8,034 nt of DNA from DATHBP01 sp035296085 (GCA_035296085.1 DATHBP010000041.1:1-8034), one strand, 5' to 3'; shown: positions 1 to 7,344, counted from the first letter of the stretch. Numbers and translations are program-made. The notes: generated by a model not told the origin, from the letters alone.

Positions 1-264
1 TTGCTCGAGGAGATCCACGCGGCGGTCGACTACGGCGTGGTGAAGATGAACATTGACACCGACACCCAGTACGCGTTCACCCGCGCGGTCGCCGCGCACA
101 TGTTCGCGAACTACGACGGCGTGCTCAAGATCGACGGCGAGGTTGGCAACAAGAAGGTCTACGACCCGCGGTCGTACGGCAAGGCCGCCGAGGAGTCGAT
201 GGCGGCGCGCGTCGTACAAGGCTGCGAAGCCCTCCGCTCCGCCGGCACGTCGCTGAGCCGCTAA
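1..264 (+). CDS. fba: Class II fructose-bisphosphate aldolase, C-terminal fragment
   Basis: Last 87 residues of a class II (zinc-dependent) fructose-bisphosphate aldolase, the cytosolic glycolytic/gluconeogenic enzyme that interconverts fructose 1,6-bisphosphate with dihydroxyacetone phosphate and glyceraldehyde 3-phosphate. The reading frame is already open at base 1, so the start and the metal-binding histidines lie upstream of the window. Visible family signatures are the substrate-binding block VVKMNIDTDTQYAFTR (residues 12-27 of the fragment), with the NxDTD motif, and the tail block DGVLKIDGEVGNKKVYDPR followed by a helix ending near AGTSLSR. From memory, the mycobacterial FbaA C-terminus is nearly collinear with this. 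The TAA stop is followed by a GC-rich stem-loop and then by the repeat-bounded unit starting at 382. The first codon, TTG, is simply an internal leucine and should not be read as a start. Confidence 0.95.
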   Translation: MLEEIHAAVDYGVVKMNIDTDTQYAFTRAVAAHMFANYDGVLKIDGEVGNKKVYDPRSYGKAAEESMAARVVQGCEALRSAGTSLSR

Positions 265-299
265 CGGGGTAACACGCGGAGCCGACCCGCCGCGCCCCG
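265..299 (+). terminator. Possible terminator hairpin after fba
   Basis: Directly after the fba stop, CGGGG (265-269) can pair with CCCCG (295-299) and CGCGG (275-279) with CCGCG (290-294). This gives ten G/C-rich pairs with a five-base bulge on the left arm and a ten-base loop. There is no T tract, which is common for actinobacterial terminators, but in DNA this GC-rich such a fold can also arise by chance. Confidence 0.35.
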
Positions 300-382
300 C
301 CTGACCGGCCCGACGTGCGGTGCCTGCCGCCCGCCGTACCACCGCCGCTGCCCCACCGCCCAGGCGTTGCGCCGTCCCCGAG

Positions 383-455
383 GGGCAACTACCCGGTTGT
401 GTAGGTAGTTGCCCACTGTGCACGGCGGATCCGAGTTGCGAGGTGGGCAAGTGCC
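383..455 (-). repeat. 73-bp double-palindrome repeat, copy A (inverted)
   Basis: Copy A, read here on the minus strand so that it aligns with the other two copies. Its reverse complement matches copy B at 60 of 73 positions without gaps. GGGCAACTACC (383-393) and GGTAGTTGCCC (404-414) form a perfect 11-bp inverted repeat with a ten-base loop. The second palindrome spans 407-452 and is centred at 429.5 on GGATCC (427-432); 16 of its 23 positions can form Watson-Crick pairs and two more can wobble. The two palindromes share the segment AGTTGCCC (407-414), so both hairpins cannot be complete at once. It is the left end of the repeat-bounded unit. Confidence 0.9.
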
Positions 456-471
456 GCGCCAAGGGGCGTGC

Positions 472-525
472 CCTCGGCTGCGACCTTGGCCGCTTCCTCG
501 GCTGCGACCTTGGCCGCCCTCGGCT
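472..525. repeat. 24-bp tandem repeat, about 2.3 units
   Basis: A 22-bp core (positions 472-493) recurs identically at 496-517, a period of 24 bp. A third partial unit, CCTCGGCT, follows at 518-525, displaced by two bases. The array lies between repeat copy A and the start of the winged-helix/DUF559 gene, inside the putative element. Because the period is a multiple of three, it writes an Ala/Lys/Glu-rich pattern in a minus-strand frame, but I see no gene there. It may simply be replication slippage in the leader of the element's gene. Confidence 0.8.
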
Positions 526-609
526 CACAGGGCGCAGAGTCGCCCACCTCCGTCCACAGCTGCGGCCCGCACTCGTGCACGCTCGTACGTCTGCGACGGA
601 CCATGGCGG

Positions 610-1587
610 ATGCGACCGGAGCTAGCTGCGCTCGCTGCACGCCAGGGCGGCGTCTTCCTGCGCCGGCAAGCGGCTGAGTGCGGGTACTCGCGCAAGGAGA
701 TCGAGCTGCTCCACCGGCGGGGCGCGTGGACCCGCGTTCGGTACGGCGCTTACGCCGACGCCGCGGAGTACGAACGCCACGACGACGTCGGCCGGTATCA
801 GGCCCGGGCCCGAGCAGTCATGTTGGTCCTCGACGAGCCTCATATCCTGAGCCACACCTCTGCGGCAGCCCTGCTCCAGCTGCCGGTCTGGGGCGCGGAC
901 CTGAGCGTTGTCCATGTCACCCGGCTCCACTCCGCCGGCGGACGCGTCCAGGCCGGCGTCAAGCACCACCCAGCCGGGTGTCCGTACTCTCTCCGCACGA
1001 TCGTGGACGGGATGTCGGTCACGTGCCTTGAACGCACGGCGATCGATGTCGCTCGTGAGTACGGGTTCGAGGCGGGGCTGGTCGTGACGGATGCCGTGCT
1101 GCACGCTGGTGGGTCTCCTGCGCTACTCGAGCAAGTGGTGAGCCAGATGACGCAGTGGCCAGGAGTGCGCAGCGCCCAGGCCGTCCTCGAGGCCGCAGAC
1201 GGCGGTGCCGAGTCGGTAGGGGAGTCGCTAGGACGGCTGCTCGTGGTGGAAAGCGGACTCCCCCGCCCGGTAACGCAGGTGGTGATCACGGACGGCGAGT
1301 TCCGCGCCAGGGTTGACATGCTGATCGAGCAGCTTGCACTGGTGATCGAATTCGACGGCAAGGGCAAGTACCAGCGGATCGCCGAGCAAGGCCAGGCGAC
1401 CGACGCCGACCTCGTCTGGGCCGAGAAGCTGCGCGAGGATCGGCTGCGCGAGCTGGGATACGAGGTCGTACGCCTCACCTGGGGAGACTTGTTCGGCGCC
1501 CGACGAGTGCTGGCGCTCAAGCGGCTAGCCGAAGCTGCTCATCGCGCGAGCAGGCGCCGCAACGGCGCTACCTGCCTCAGTGGGTGA
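610..1587 (+). CDS. AbiEi-like winged-helix and DUF559/Vsr-like nuclease fusion protein
   Basis: 325-residue protein. Residues 1-50 (LAALAARQGGVFLRRQAAEC, then YSRKEIELLHRRGAWTRVRYGAY) look like the AbiEi-type winged helix-turn-helix found at the start of many actinobacterial proteins. A middle segment (about 65-165) resembles the remainder of that antitoxin/regulator family. The C-terminus (about 200-310) fits DUF559, related to Vsr and other PD-(D/E)XK nucleases: ESVGES (201-206), Asp236 in RVDM, the core VIEFDGKGKY (245-254, with Glu247, Asp249 and Lys251), and REDRLRELGYEVVRLTWGDL (275-294). The nuclease-type residues appear intact. The ATG at 610 is chosen because the family-like sequence begins there; an in-frame TTG at 409 would start inside repeat copy A. 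The ribosome site is weak (GACGGA, nine bases upstream). There is no AbiEii-type toxin partner. The gene is alone between inverted 73-bp repeats, which makes a role in processing those repeats conceivable, but its biochemical function is unknown. Confidence 0.85.
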   Translation: MRPELAALAARQGGVFLRRQAAECGYSRKEIELLHRRGAWTRVRYGAYADAAEYERHDDVGRYQARARAVMLVLDEPHILSHTSAAALLQLPVWGADLSVVHVTRLHSAGGRVQAGVKHHPAGCPYSLRTIVDGMSVTCLERTAIDVAREYGFEAGLVVTDAVLHAGGSPALLEQVVSQMTQWPGVRSAQAVLEAADGGAESVGESLGRLLVVESGLPRPVTQVVITDGEFRARVDMLIEQLALVIEFDGKGKYQRIAEQGQATDADLVWAEKLREDRLRELGYEVVRLTWGDLFGARRVLALKRLAEAAHRASRRRNGATCLSG

Positions 1588-1619
1588 GCCTGCGACCAGG
1601 CCAGGGCCGCTCTTGACTA

Positions 1620-1692
1620 GGCAGTTGCCCACTTTGCTGGGGGGATCCGCCTCGCGAAGTGGGCAACTACCAACACAACCGGGTAGTTGCCC
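1620..1692 (+). repeat. 73-bp double-palindrome repeat, copy B
   Basis: Best-preserved copy. AGTTGCCCACTT (1623-1634) and AAGTGGGCAACT (1657-1668) form a perfect 12-bp inverted repeat. The space between them is itself nearly palindromic around GGATCC (1643-1648), so the 46-bp span 1623-1668 is a dyad centred at 1645.5 with 19 Watson-Crick pairs and two wobbles out of 23. GGGCAACTACC (1661-1671) and GGTAGTTGCCC (1682-1692) form a second perfect 11-bp hairpin with a ten-base loop. The arm 1661-1668 belongs to both. It starts 32 bases after the stop of the DUF559 gene and ends 38 bases before the DUF3151 start, so it could act as a terminator for the first or alter expression of the second. Confidence 0.92.
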
Positions 1693-1730
1693 CCAGCCGC
1701 GGCGGGGCGGCGGCGGGCAGAATGGGCGGC

Positions 1731-2141
1731 ATGAGCTACGACAACCTGTTCGGCGGCCCGCCGGAGACGCTTCTCCCCGAGGACCCGGCGGCAGCCGAGC
1801 TGCGCACCGACGAACCCGACCAGGTCGTCCGCCGCCATCCGGCCTCGTCGCTGAGCTGGGCAGTCCTCGCCGAGCGGGCGCTCGATGACGGTCGCCCGCT
1901 GGAGGCGTACGCCTATGCGCGTGTCGGCTACCACCGCGGACTCGATGCCTTGCGGCGCAGCGGCTGGAAGGGCCACGGCCCGGTGCCGTGGCAGCACGAG
2001 CCCAACCGGGGGTTCCTGCGCGCCGTCGCCGCGCTGGCGCGCGCCGCGGAGGACATCGAGGAGACCGAGGAGTTCGACCGGTGCCGGACGTTGCTGAACG
2101 ACTCCAGCGCTGAGGCGGCTTCCGCGCTCGGTTTCGTCTGA
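1731..2141 (+). CDS. DUF3151 family protein
   Basis: 136-residue conserved protein of unknown function belonging to the DUF3151 family, recognised from memory of its actinobacterial members. The diagnostic region is YAYARVGYHRGLDALRRSGW (60-79) followed by KGHGPVPWQHEPNRGFLRAV (80-99), nearly invariant in the family. The N-terminus NLFGGPPETLLP and the tail FDRCRTLLNDSS also match. No signal peptide or membrane segment is visible, so it is probably cytosolic, and it reads as mostly helical. Family members commonly sit near fba and purA, as here (Rv0360c in Mycobacterium tuberculosis is the comparison I have in mind). The ATG at 1731 gives the usual MS... start; an in-frame ATG at 1722 would add MGG. 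No strong Shine-Dalgarno sequence precedes either. Its leader is occupied by repeat copy B, so its promoter must lie inside or upstream of that repeat, or between the repeat and the start. Confidence 0.88.
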   Translation: MSYDNLFGGPPETLLPEDPAAAELRTDEPDQVVRRHPASSLSWAVLAERALDDGRPLEAYAYARVGYHRGLDALRRSGWKGHGPVPWQHEPNRGFLRAVAALARAAEDIEETEEFDRCRTLLNDSSAEAASALGFV

Positions 2142-2243
2142 CGTCGCCAGGCAGTCGCGGCCACGGACGCAGCGGCACCCGCGGCACCAGGCGTACGAGC
2201 CCCGCAACGCCCAGCGGCCCCGCACGCCCGGTGCGCCGCGCGG

Positions 2244-3146
2244 CTACGCCTCCGGCGCCGGCGGCAGTACGAACCGCACCGCCCCCGGCTCGACCCGCCA
2301 GGTGTAGTTGCGCTCCGGGCCGTACAGCTCACCGTCGGCGTTGCACCAGAAGTCCTCCCCGGTGACGCTCACGGTCTTCGCCCGGGTGAGGCTCACGTCG
2401 TGGCGCTGCTCGTGCGAGCCGCGGGTCAGCCGGAGCGCGTACGCCAGTCGCTGCCACGGCCCGGTGGCGAACGACACAACGACATCGACCCGGCCGTCGT
2501 CGACCTGCGCACCGGGCAGCAGCTCGGTGCCGCCGCCGACGTTCGGTCCGTTGCCGATGCCGACCTGGAGTACTGGCCGGTCCAGGTCGGCGAGCACCAC
2601 GCCGTCAGCCTCCACGCGCAGCCGCAGGCCCGTCATTCGCAGTCCGGCGATGAGCGCACCCACGTAGTAGCCGAGCTTGCCCAACCGGCCCTTCCAGCTC
2701 TCCGCCTCGCGTCCGGCCTCCGCGCCGACCCCGACGTGGACGGCGTTGACGACGATGTCACCAGCGCAGTCGACGAGCAGGTCGACCGGTTGGCCTTTGT
2801 TGTCGAGAAGCACCCGGGCGGCCTCGACCGGGTCAAGCGGGATGCCGACGCCGCGCGCGAAGTCGTTGCCCGTGCCCAGCGGGATGAGGCCGATCTCGGT
2901 CGAGGCGAGCTCGTTGCGCCGGTGCAGAGCGGCCACCACGGCGTGCAGGCTGCCGTCGCCGCCGGCCACCACGATCCGGCGACCGCCCCGGCGGTGGAGT
3001 GCGCCGTCGAGATCCCCTGGGCTGCCGGTGCGAGCCACCTCCACGTCACCCGCCCGCCGGAGTACCGCCACGGCGTCGGAGACGGCCTGCTCGTCGTTAC
3101 CCCCCGCGTCGGCGTTGGCGATGAGCAGGGTGGCATCCACCCGCAT
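2244..3146 (-). CDS. Diacylglycerol/lipid kinase family protein
   Basis: 300-residue protein of the DAGK catalytic (YegS/DgkB/sphingosine-kinase-like) superfamily, which phosphorylates lipid alcohols such as diacylglycerol with ATP at the inner membrane face. Motifs in order: VVAGGDGSLHAVVAAL (59-74, with nucleotide-binding GGDGS), IGLIPLGTGNDFARGVGIP (85-103, with the GTGND signature), NAVHVGVGAEAG (134-145), GNGPNVGGGTELLPGAQVDD (198-217) and CNADGE (268-273). The length is typical of single-domain bacterial members. The ATG at 3146 is preferred because the fold begins with VDATLLIANADAGG; an in-frame start at 3188 would add 14 residues and run into the presumed purA promoter. It is convergent with the DUF3151 gene (102-bp gap) and divergent from purA. 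The exact lipid substrate cannot be told from sequence; a phosphatidylinositol mannoside or diacylglycerol substrate would be a guess. Confidence 0.9.
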   Translation of the reverse strand: MRVDATLLIANADAGGNDEQAVSDAVAVLRRAGDVEVARTGSPGDLDGALHRRGGRRIVVAGGDGSLHAVVAALHRRNELASTEIGLIPLGTGNDFARGVGIPLDPVEAARVLLDNKGQPVDLLVDCAGDIVVNAVHVGVGAEAGREAESWKGRLGKLGYYVGALIAGLRMTGLRLRVEADGVVLADLDRPVLQVGIGNGPNVGGGTELLPGAQVDDGRVDVVVSFATGPWQRLAYALRLTRGSHEQRHDVSLTRAKTVSVTGEDFWCNADGELYGPERNYTWRVEPGAVRFVLPPAPEA

Positions 3147-3166
3147 GACACTACTGAGGGCCGCAA

Positions 3167-3178
3167 TAGGGCTACCCT
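3167..3178 (+). promoter_or_regulatory. Candidate -10 region for purA
   Basis: In the gap between the divergent lipid-kinase and purA genes, TAGGGC (3167-3172) and TACCCT (3173-3178) are adjacent, and the second fits the actinobacterial TAnnnT -10 pattern. ATGACA (3145-3150) resembles a -35 box (five of six against TTGACA) and lies 16 bases before the first hexamer but 22 before the second, so neither pairing is ideal. It would give a leader of roughly 120 bases before purA. This is a weak, sequence-only call. Confidence 0.3.
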
Positions 3179-3190
3179 TTGAACGCAAGA

Positions 3191-3220
3191 GCCCCGGAGC
3201 GCTTGCGCGGTGTCCGGGGC
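3191..3220 (+). promoter_or_regulatory. Stem-loop in the purA leader
   Basis: GCCCCGGA (3191-3198) and TCCGGGGC (3213-3220) form a perfect 8-bp inverted repeat. Inside, GCGC (3199-3202) and GCGC (3205-3208) can extend the stem on one side. It lies just downstream of the candidate purA promoter and 87 bases before the start codon, so if transcribed it would fold in the purA leader. It could be a leader attenuator, an mRNA stabiliser, or a dyad bound by a regulator. It does not resemble any purine riboswitch I know. Confidence 0.45.
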
Positions 3221-3295
3221 ATCTCTGCGTCCACCGCCCGGGGGGCTCACCGGCGGGGCATCGCAGCCGGTGCCGCCTCAGCGGACGAGCGATAG

Positions 3296-4591
<1,296 letters not shown>

Positions 4592-4631
4592 GCTGCACGA
4601 CCAGAGTCTGCCTGGCGGCCCGCGGCTCGAC

Positions 4632-4638
4632 GGAGGAG
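4632..4638 (+). promoter_or_regulatory. Ribosome binding site fixing the TTG start of purD
   Basis: GGAGGAG is a near-perfect Shine-Dalgarno sequence, ending eight bases before TTG at 4647. The nucleotide-binding glycine loop of PurD begins a few codons later, so the upstream in-frame extension back into purA is not coding for PurD. This site decides for the rare TTG start. Confidence 0.85.
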
Positions 4639-4646
4639 AAACCCCA

Positions 4647-5909
4647 TTGAGGGCGTTGGTGATCGGCTCCGGTGGGCGCGAGCACGCGCTGGTGCGGGCT
4701 CTCGCCGATGACTCCGGAGTCGACGACGTGCATGCCGCTCCCGGCAACCCGGGGATCGCCGAGCACGGTGAGGTGCACGCGGTCGACCCGGTGGACGGTG
4801 GAGCCGTGGCCGGGCTTGCGCGCGCCGTCGCCGCCGACCTCGTCGTAGTCGGGCCGGAGGCGCCGCTGGTGGCCGGTGTCGCCGATGCCGTACGCGACGC
4901 CGGCATCTCCTGCTTCGGACCCAGTCGTGAAGCTGCCCAGCTCGAGGGGTCCAAGGCCTTCGCCAAGCAGGTGATGGCGACGGCCGGTGTGCACACGGCC
5001 ATGGCGCACGTCTGCGACAACCACACGGAGGCAGCCGACGCGCTGGACGCCTTCGGGCCGCCGTACGTCGTCAAAGACGACGGGCTCGCCGCGGGCAAGG
5101 GCGTGGTGGTGACCTCCGACCGGCGCGCGGCCATGGAACACGCCGGTCTGTGCGAGCGGGTGGTGATCGAGGAGTACCTCGACGGCCCGGAGGTCTCGCT
5201 GTTCGGGCTCAGCGACGGGACCACCGTGGTCCCGTTGCAACCGGCCCAGGACTTCAAGCGGCTACTGGACGGCGACGAAGGGCCCAACACCGGCGGCATG
5301 GGCGCCTACACGCCGCTGCCGTGGCTGGCTGAGGATTTCACCGCCGACGTGACCGAGCGGATCTTGACGCCGATGGTGCACGAGATGCACCGGCTGGGAA
5401 TGCCGTTCCAGGGCCTGCTCTACGCCGGGCTCGCGCTCACCTCCGGCGGGGTGCGGGTGGTCGAGTTCAACGTCCGGTTCGGCGACCCCGAGGCCCAACC
5501 GCTGCTGGCGATGCTGCGTACTCCGGTGGGTGCACTGCTCACAGCGGCCGCCACCGGTCAGCTCGCGGACGCACCCGAGCTGCGCTGGCACGAGGGCGCT
5601 GCTGTCACGGTGGTCATGGCCGCGGACGGCTATCCGGCTGCACCTCGGCCGGGCGACGCCATAACCGGGGTCGAGGATGCAGCCGGGTTGCCCGGTGTGC
5701 AGGTCAACCACGCCGGCACGGCCCTCGACTACGCCGGCCGGCTCGTCAGCCAGGGGGGCCGGGTGCTCGCAGTGACTGGGGTCGGCGCCGATGTGGAGGC
5801 GGCGCGCGAGCGGGCGTACGACGGCGTGGAGCGCATCACGTTCGCCGGGGAGCAGCACCGTACGGACATCGCCGCCGAGGCGAGCCGTGTCCCACAGTGG
5901 GCGCCGTGA
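4647..5909 (+). CDS. purD: Phosphoribosylamine-glycine ligase (GAR synthetase)
   Basis: 420 residues, the normal length for stand-alone bacterial PurD. It ligates glycine to 5-phosphoribosylamine using ATP, forming glycinamide ribonucleotide, the second step of de novo purine synthesis, in the cytosol. Domains in order: N-domain with VIGSGGREHALVRAL (5-19) and VVVGPEAPLVAGVAD (66-80); ATP-grasp domain with GSKAFAKQ (101-108), VVKDDGLAAGKGVVV (141-155), PNTGGMGAYTP (213-223) and the GARS signature RFGDPEAQ (277-284), preceded by metal-binding-type EFN; C-domain with the AAVTVVMAADGYP-type segment. Translation starts at TTG, positioned by GGAGGAG eight bases upstream. It lies 55 bases behind purA and its stop overlaps the start of purB by four bases (GTGA), implying one transcript and coupled translation. 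No defects seen. Confidence 0.97.
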   Translation: MRALVIGSGGREHALVRALADDSGVDDVHAAPGNPGIAEHGEVHAVDPVDGGAVAGLARAVAADLVVVGPEAPLVAGVADAVRDAGISCFGPSREAAQLEGSKAFAKQVMATAGVHTAMAHVCDNHTEAADALDAFGPPYVVKDDGLAAGKGVVVTSDRRAAMEHAGLCERVVIEEYLDGPEVSLFGLSDGTTVVPLQPAQDFKRLLDGDEGPNTGGMGAYTPLPWLAEDFTADVTERILTPMVHEMHRLGMPFQGLLYAGLALTSGGVRVVEFNVRFGDPEAQPLLAMLRTPVGALLTAAATGQLADAPELRWHEGAAVTVVMAADGYPAAPRPGDAITGVEDAAGLPGVQVNHAGTALDYAGRLVSQGGRVLAVTGVGADVEAARERAYDGVERITFAGEQHRTDIAAEASRVPQWAP

Positions 5910-7330
5910 CAGTGATCCCCGACGTGCTGGCGCTGCGCTACGCGTCGGACGAGATGACGGCGCTGTGGTCGGCGGAGCACAAGATCAGGTTGGAGCGACG
6001 ACTGTGGATCGCCGTGCTCCGGGCGCAGCGCGATCTCGGCGTCGAGGTGCCAGACGGGGCGCTGGCCGCGTACGAAGCCGTGGTCGACGACATCGACCTC
6101 GACTCGATCGCCGCCCGGGAGAAGGTCACCCGTCACGACGTGAAGGCGCGCATCGAAGAGTTCTGCGCGCTGGCCGGATACGAGAACATCCACCAGGGCA
6201 TGACGTCGCGAGACCTCACCGAGAACGTCGAGCAGGTGCAGATCCGGGCATCGTTGCTGCTGGTCCGCGACCGCGCGGTGGCGGCGCTCGCCCGGCTCGG
6301 CCGTCTCGCCGCCGAGCATCAGGCGCTCGTCATCACGGGCCGCACCCACAACGTGGCGGCTCAGGCGACCACGCTGGGCAAACGGTTCGCGACGGTCGCC
6401 GAGGAGCTGCTGCTGGCGTTCGACCGGGTTGACCACCTGGTGGCGAGCTACCCGCTGCGGGGGATCAAGGGACCGGTCGGGACGGCTCAGGACCAGCTCG
6501 ACCTGCTCGGCGGGGACACCGCAAAGCTCGCCGAGCTCGAGCGCCGAGTCGCCGAGCATCTCGGCTTCGCGCGGTCTCTCACCAGCGTGGGCCAGATCTA
6601 TCCGCGCTCTCTCGACGTTGACGTCGTCTCGGCGTTGGTTCAGCTGGTGGCCGGTCCGGCGAGTCTCGCAACGGCGATCCGGCTGATGGCCGGGCATGAG
6701 CTCGTCACCGAGGGGTTCCGCGCCGGCCAGGTCGGCTCCTCGGCGATGCCGCACAAGATGAACACCCGCTCCTGCGAGCGCATCAACGGCCTGGCCGTCG
6801 TACTCCGCGGCTATCTGTCCATGGTTGCCGAGCTGGCCGGTACGCAGTGGAACGAAGGCGACGTGTCCGACTCGGTCGTGCGTCGGGTCGCGATCCCCGG
6901 CGCGTTCTTGGCGACGGACGGGTTGTTCGCGACGCTGCTGACGGTGCTCGACGAGTTCGGCGTCTTTCCCGCCGTGGTGGCACGCGAGCTCGACCGCTAC
7001 CTGCCGTTCCTCACCACGACGAAGGTGCTGATGACCGCCGTGCGCGCCGGCGCAGGCAGGGAGACGGCGCACGAGGTGATCAAGGAGCACGCGGTCGCGG
7101 TCGCGCTGGCGATCCGGGAGAAGGGCAGCCAGCACAACGATCTGCTCGACCGGCTCACTGCGGACGAGCGGCTGCCGGTCTCCCGCTCGCAGCTCGATGA
7201 CCTGCTGGCTGAGCCGCTGGAATTCACCGGTGCCGCTGTCGACCAGGTGGCCGACGTCGTACGCCGCATCGAGGCGGTCGTCGCCGCTCACCCCCATGCC
7301 GCCGCGTACAGCCCCGCGCCGATCCTCTGA
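5906..7330 (+). CDS. purB: Adenylosuccinate lyase
   Basis: 474 residues. It is a homotetrameric member of the fumarase/aspartase superfamily that removes fumarate twice in purine synthesis: SAICAR to AICAR and adenylosuccinate to AMP, so its second reaction directly follows PurA. Signatures: AEHKIRLERRLWIAVLRAQ near the N-terminus, HQGMTSRDLTEN (96-107), TGRTHNVAAQATTLGKR (144-160) with the conserved catalytic-type His148, KGPVGTAQDQLDLLGG (188-203), and the superfamily signature GSSAMPHKMN (277-286) with the flexible-loop serines. GTG at 5906 is chosen because it gives a GTGA overlap with the purD stop; GTG at 5897 would add three residues with a 13-base overlap and cannot be excluded. Neither has a strong ribosome site, which fits translational coupling. 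It ends 14 bases before repeat copy C. No purC follows in this window. Confidence 0.96.
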   Translation: MTVIPDVLALRYASDEMTALWSAEHKIRLERRLWIAVLRAQRDLGVEVPDGALAAYEAVVDDIDLDSIAAREKVTRHDVKARIEEFCALAGYENIHQGMTSRDLTENVEQVQIRASLLLVRDRAVAALARLGRLAAEHQALVITGRTHNVAAQATTLGKRFATVAEELLLAFDRVDHLVASYPLRGIKGPVGTAQDQLDLLGGDTAKLAELERRVAEHLGFARSLTSVGQIYPRSLDVDVVSALVQLVAGPASLATAIRLMAGHELVTEGFRAGQVGSSAMPHKMNTRSCERINGLAVVLRGYLSMVAELAGTQWNEGDVSDSVVRRVAIPGAFLATDGLFATLLTVLDEFGVFPAVVARELDRYLPFLTTTKVLMTAVRAGAGRETAHEVIKEHAVAVALAIREKGSQHNDLLDRLTADERLPVSRSQLDDLLAEPLEFTGAAVDQVADVVRRIEAVVAAHPHAAAYSPAPIL

Positions 7331-7344
7331 GGGCCACTTCGCAC

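Larger units (their letters stand above)
382..1693. mobile_element. Putative 1.3-kb repeat-bounded element carrying a nuclease-like gene
   Basis: A single gene (610-1587) lies between two copies of the same 73-bp repeat in opposite orientation (383-455 and 1620-1692). The outermost 36 bp on the left (382-417) match the reverse complement of the outermost 36 bp on the right (1658-1693) at 35 positions; the only difference is in a hairpin loop (403 versus 1672). Both outer ends begin GGGGCAACTACC when read inward. It sits between fba and the DUF3151 gene, two genes that are neighbours or near neighbours in other actinobacteria. I see no convincing target-site duplication at either edge. The layout (terminal inverted repeats, one DNA-binding/nuclease-type gene, and a solo repeat copy at 7345-7417) suggests a mobile or formerly mobile unit. 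Movement is inferred and was not observed. Confidence 0.5.

Noticed and set aside
409..609. Extension of the winged-helix/DUF559 protein upstream to a TTG at 409
   Set aside because: The extra 67 residues are Arg/Pro/Ala-rich with no family similarity and begin inside repeat copy A. The family-like sequence starts at the ATG at 610.
389..640. Minus-strand open frame with an Ala/Lys/Glu-rich repeat (AAKVAAE twice)
   Set aside because: The repeat is only the in-frame reading of the 24-bp tandem duplication. There is no ribosome site or recognised domain, and the frame runs through repeat copy A.
383..1692. CRISPR array
   Set aside because: The repeats are three, widely separated, palindromic and partly inverted, with no regular spacers and no cas genes.
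376..1699. Target-site duplication flanking the repeat-bounded unit
   Set aside because: The bases left of 382 (ending CCCGA) and right of 1693 (starting CAGCC) do not match convincingly, so no duplication is claimed.
2142..2243. Terminator between the convergent DUF3151 and lipid-kinase genes
   Set aside because: Only a short perfect palindrome, GCCGCGCGGC (2235-2244), is visible. In DNA this GC-rich it is not enough to call a terminator.
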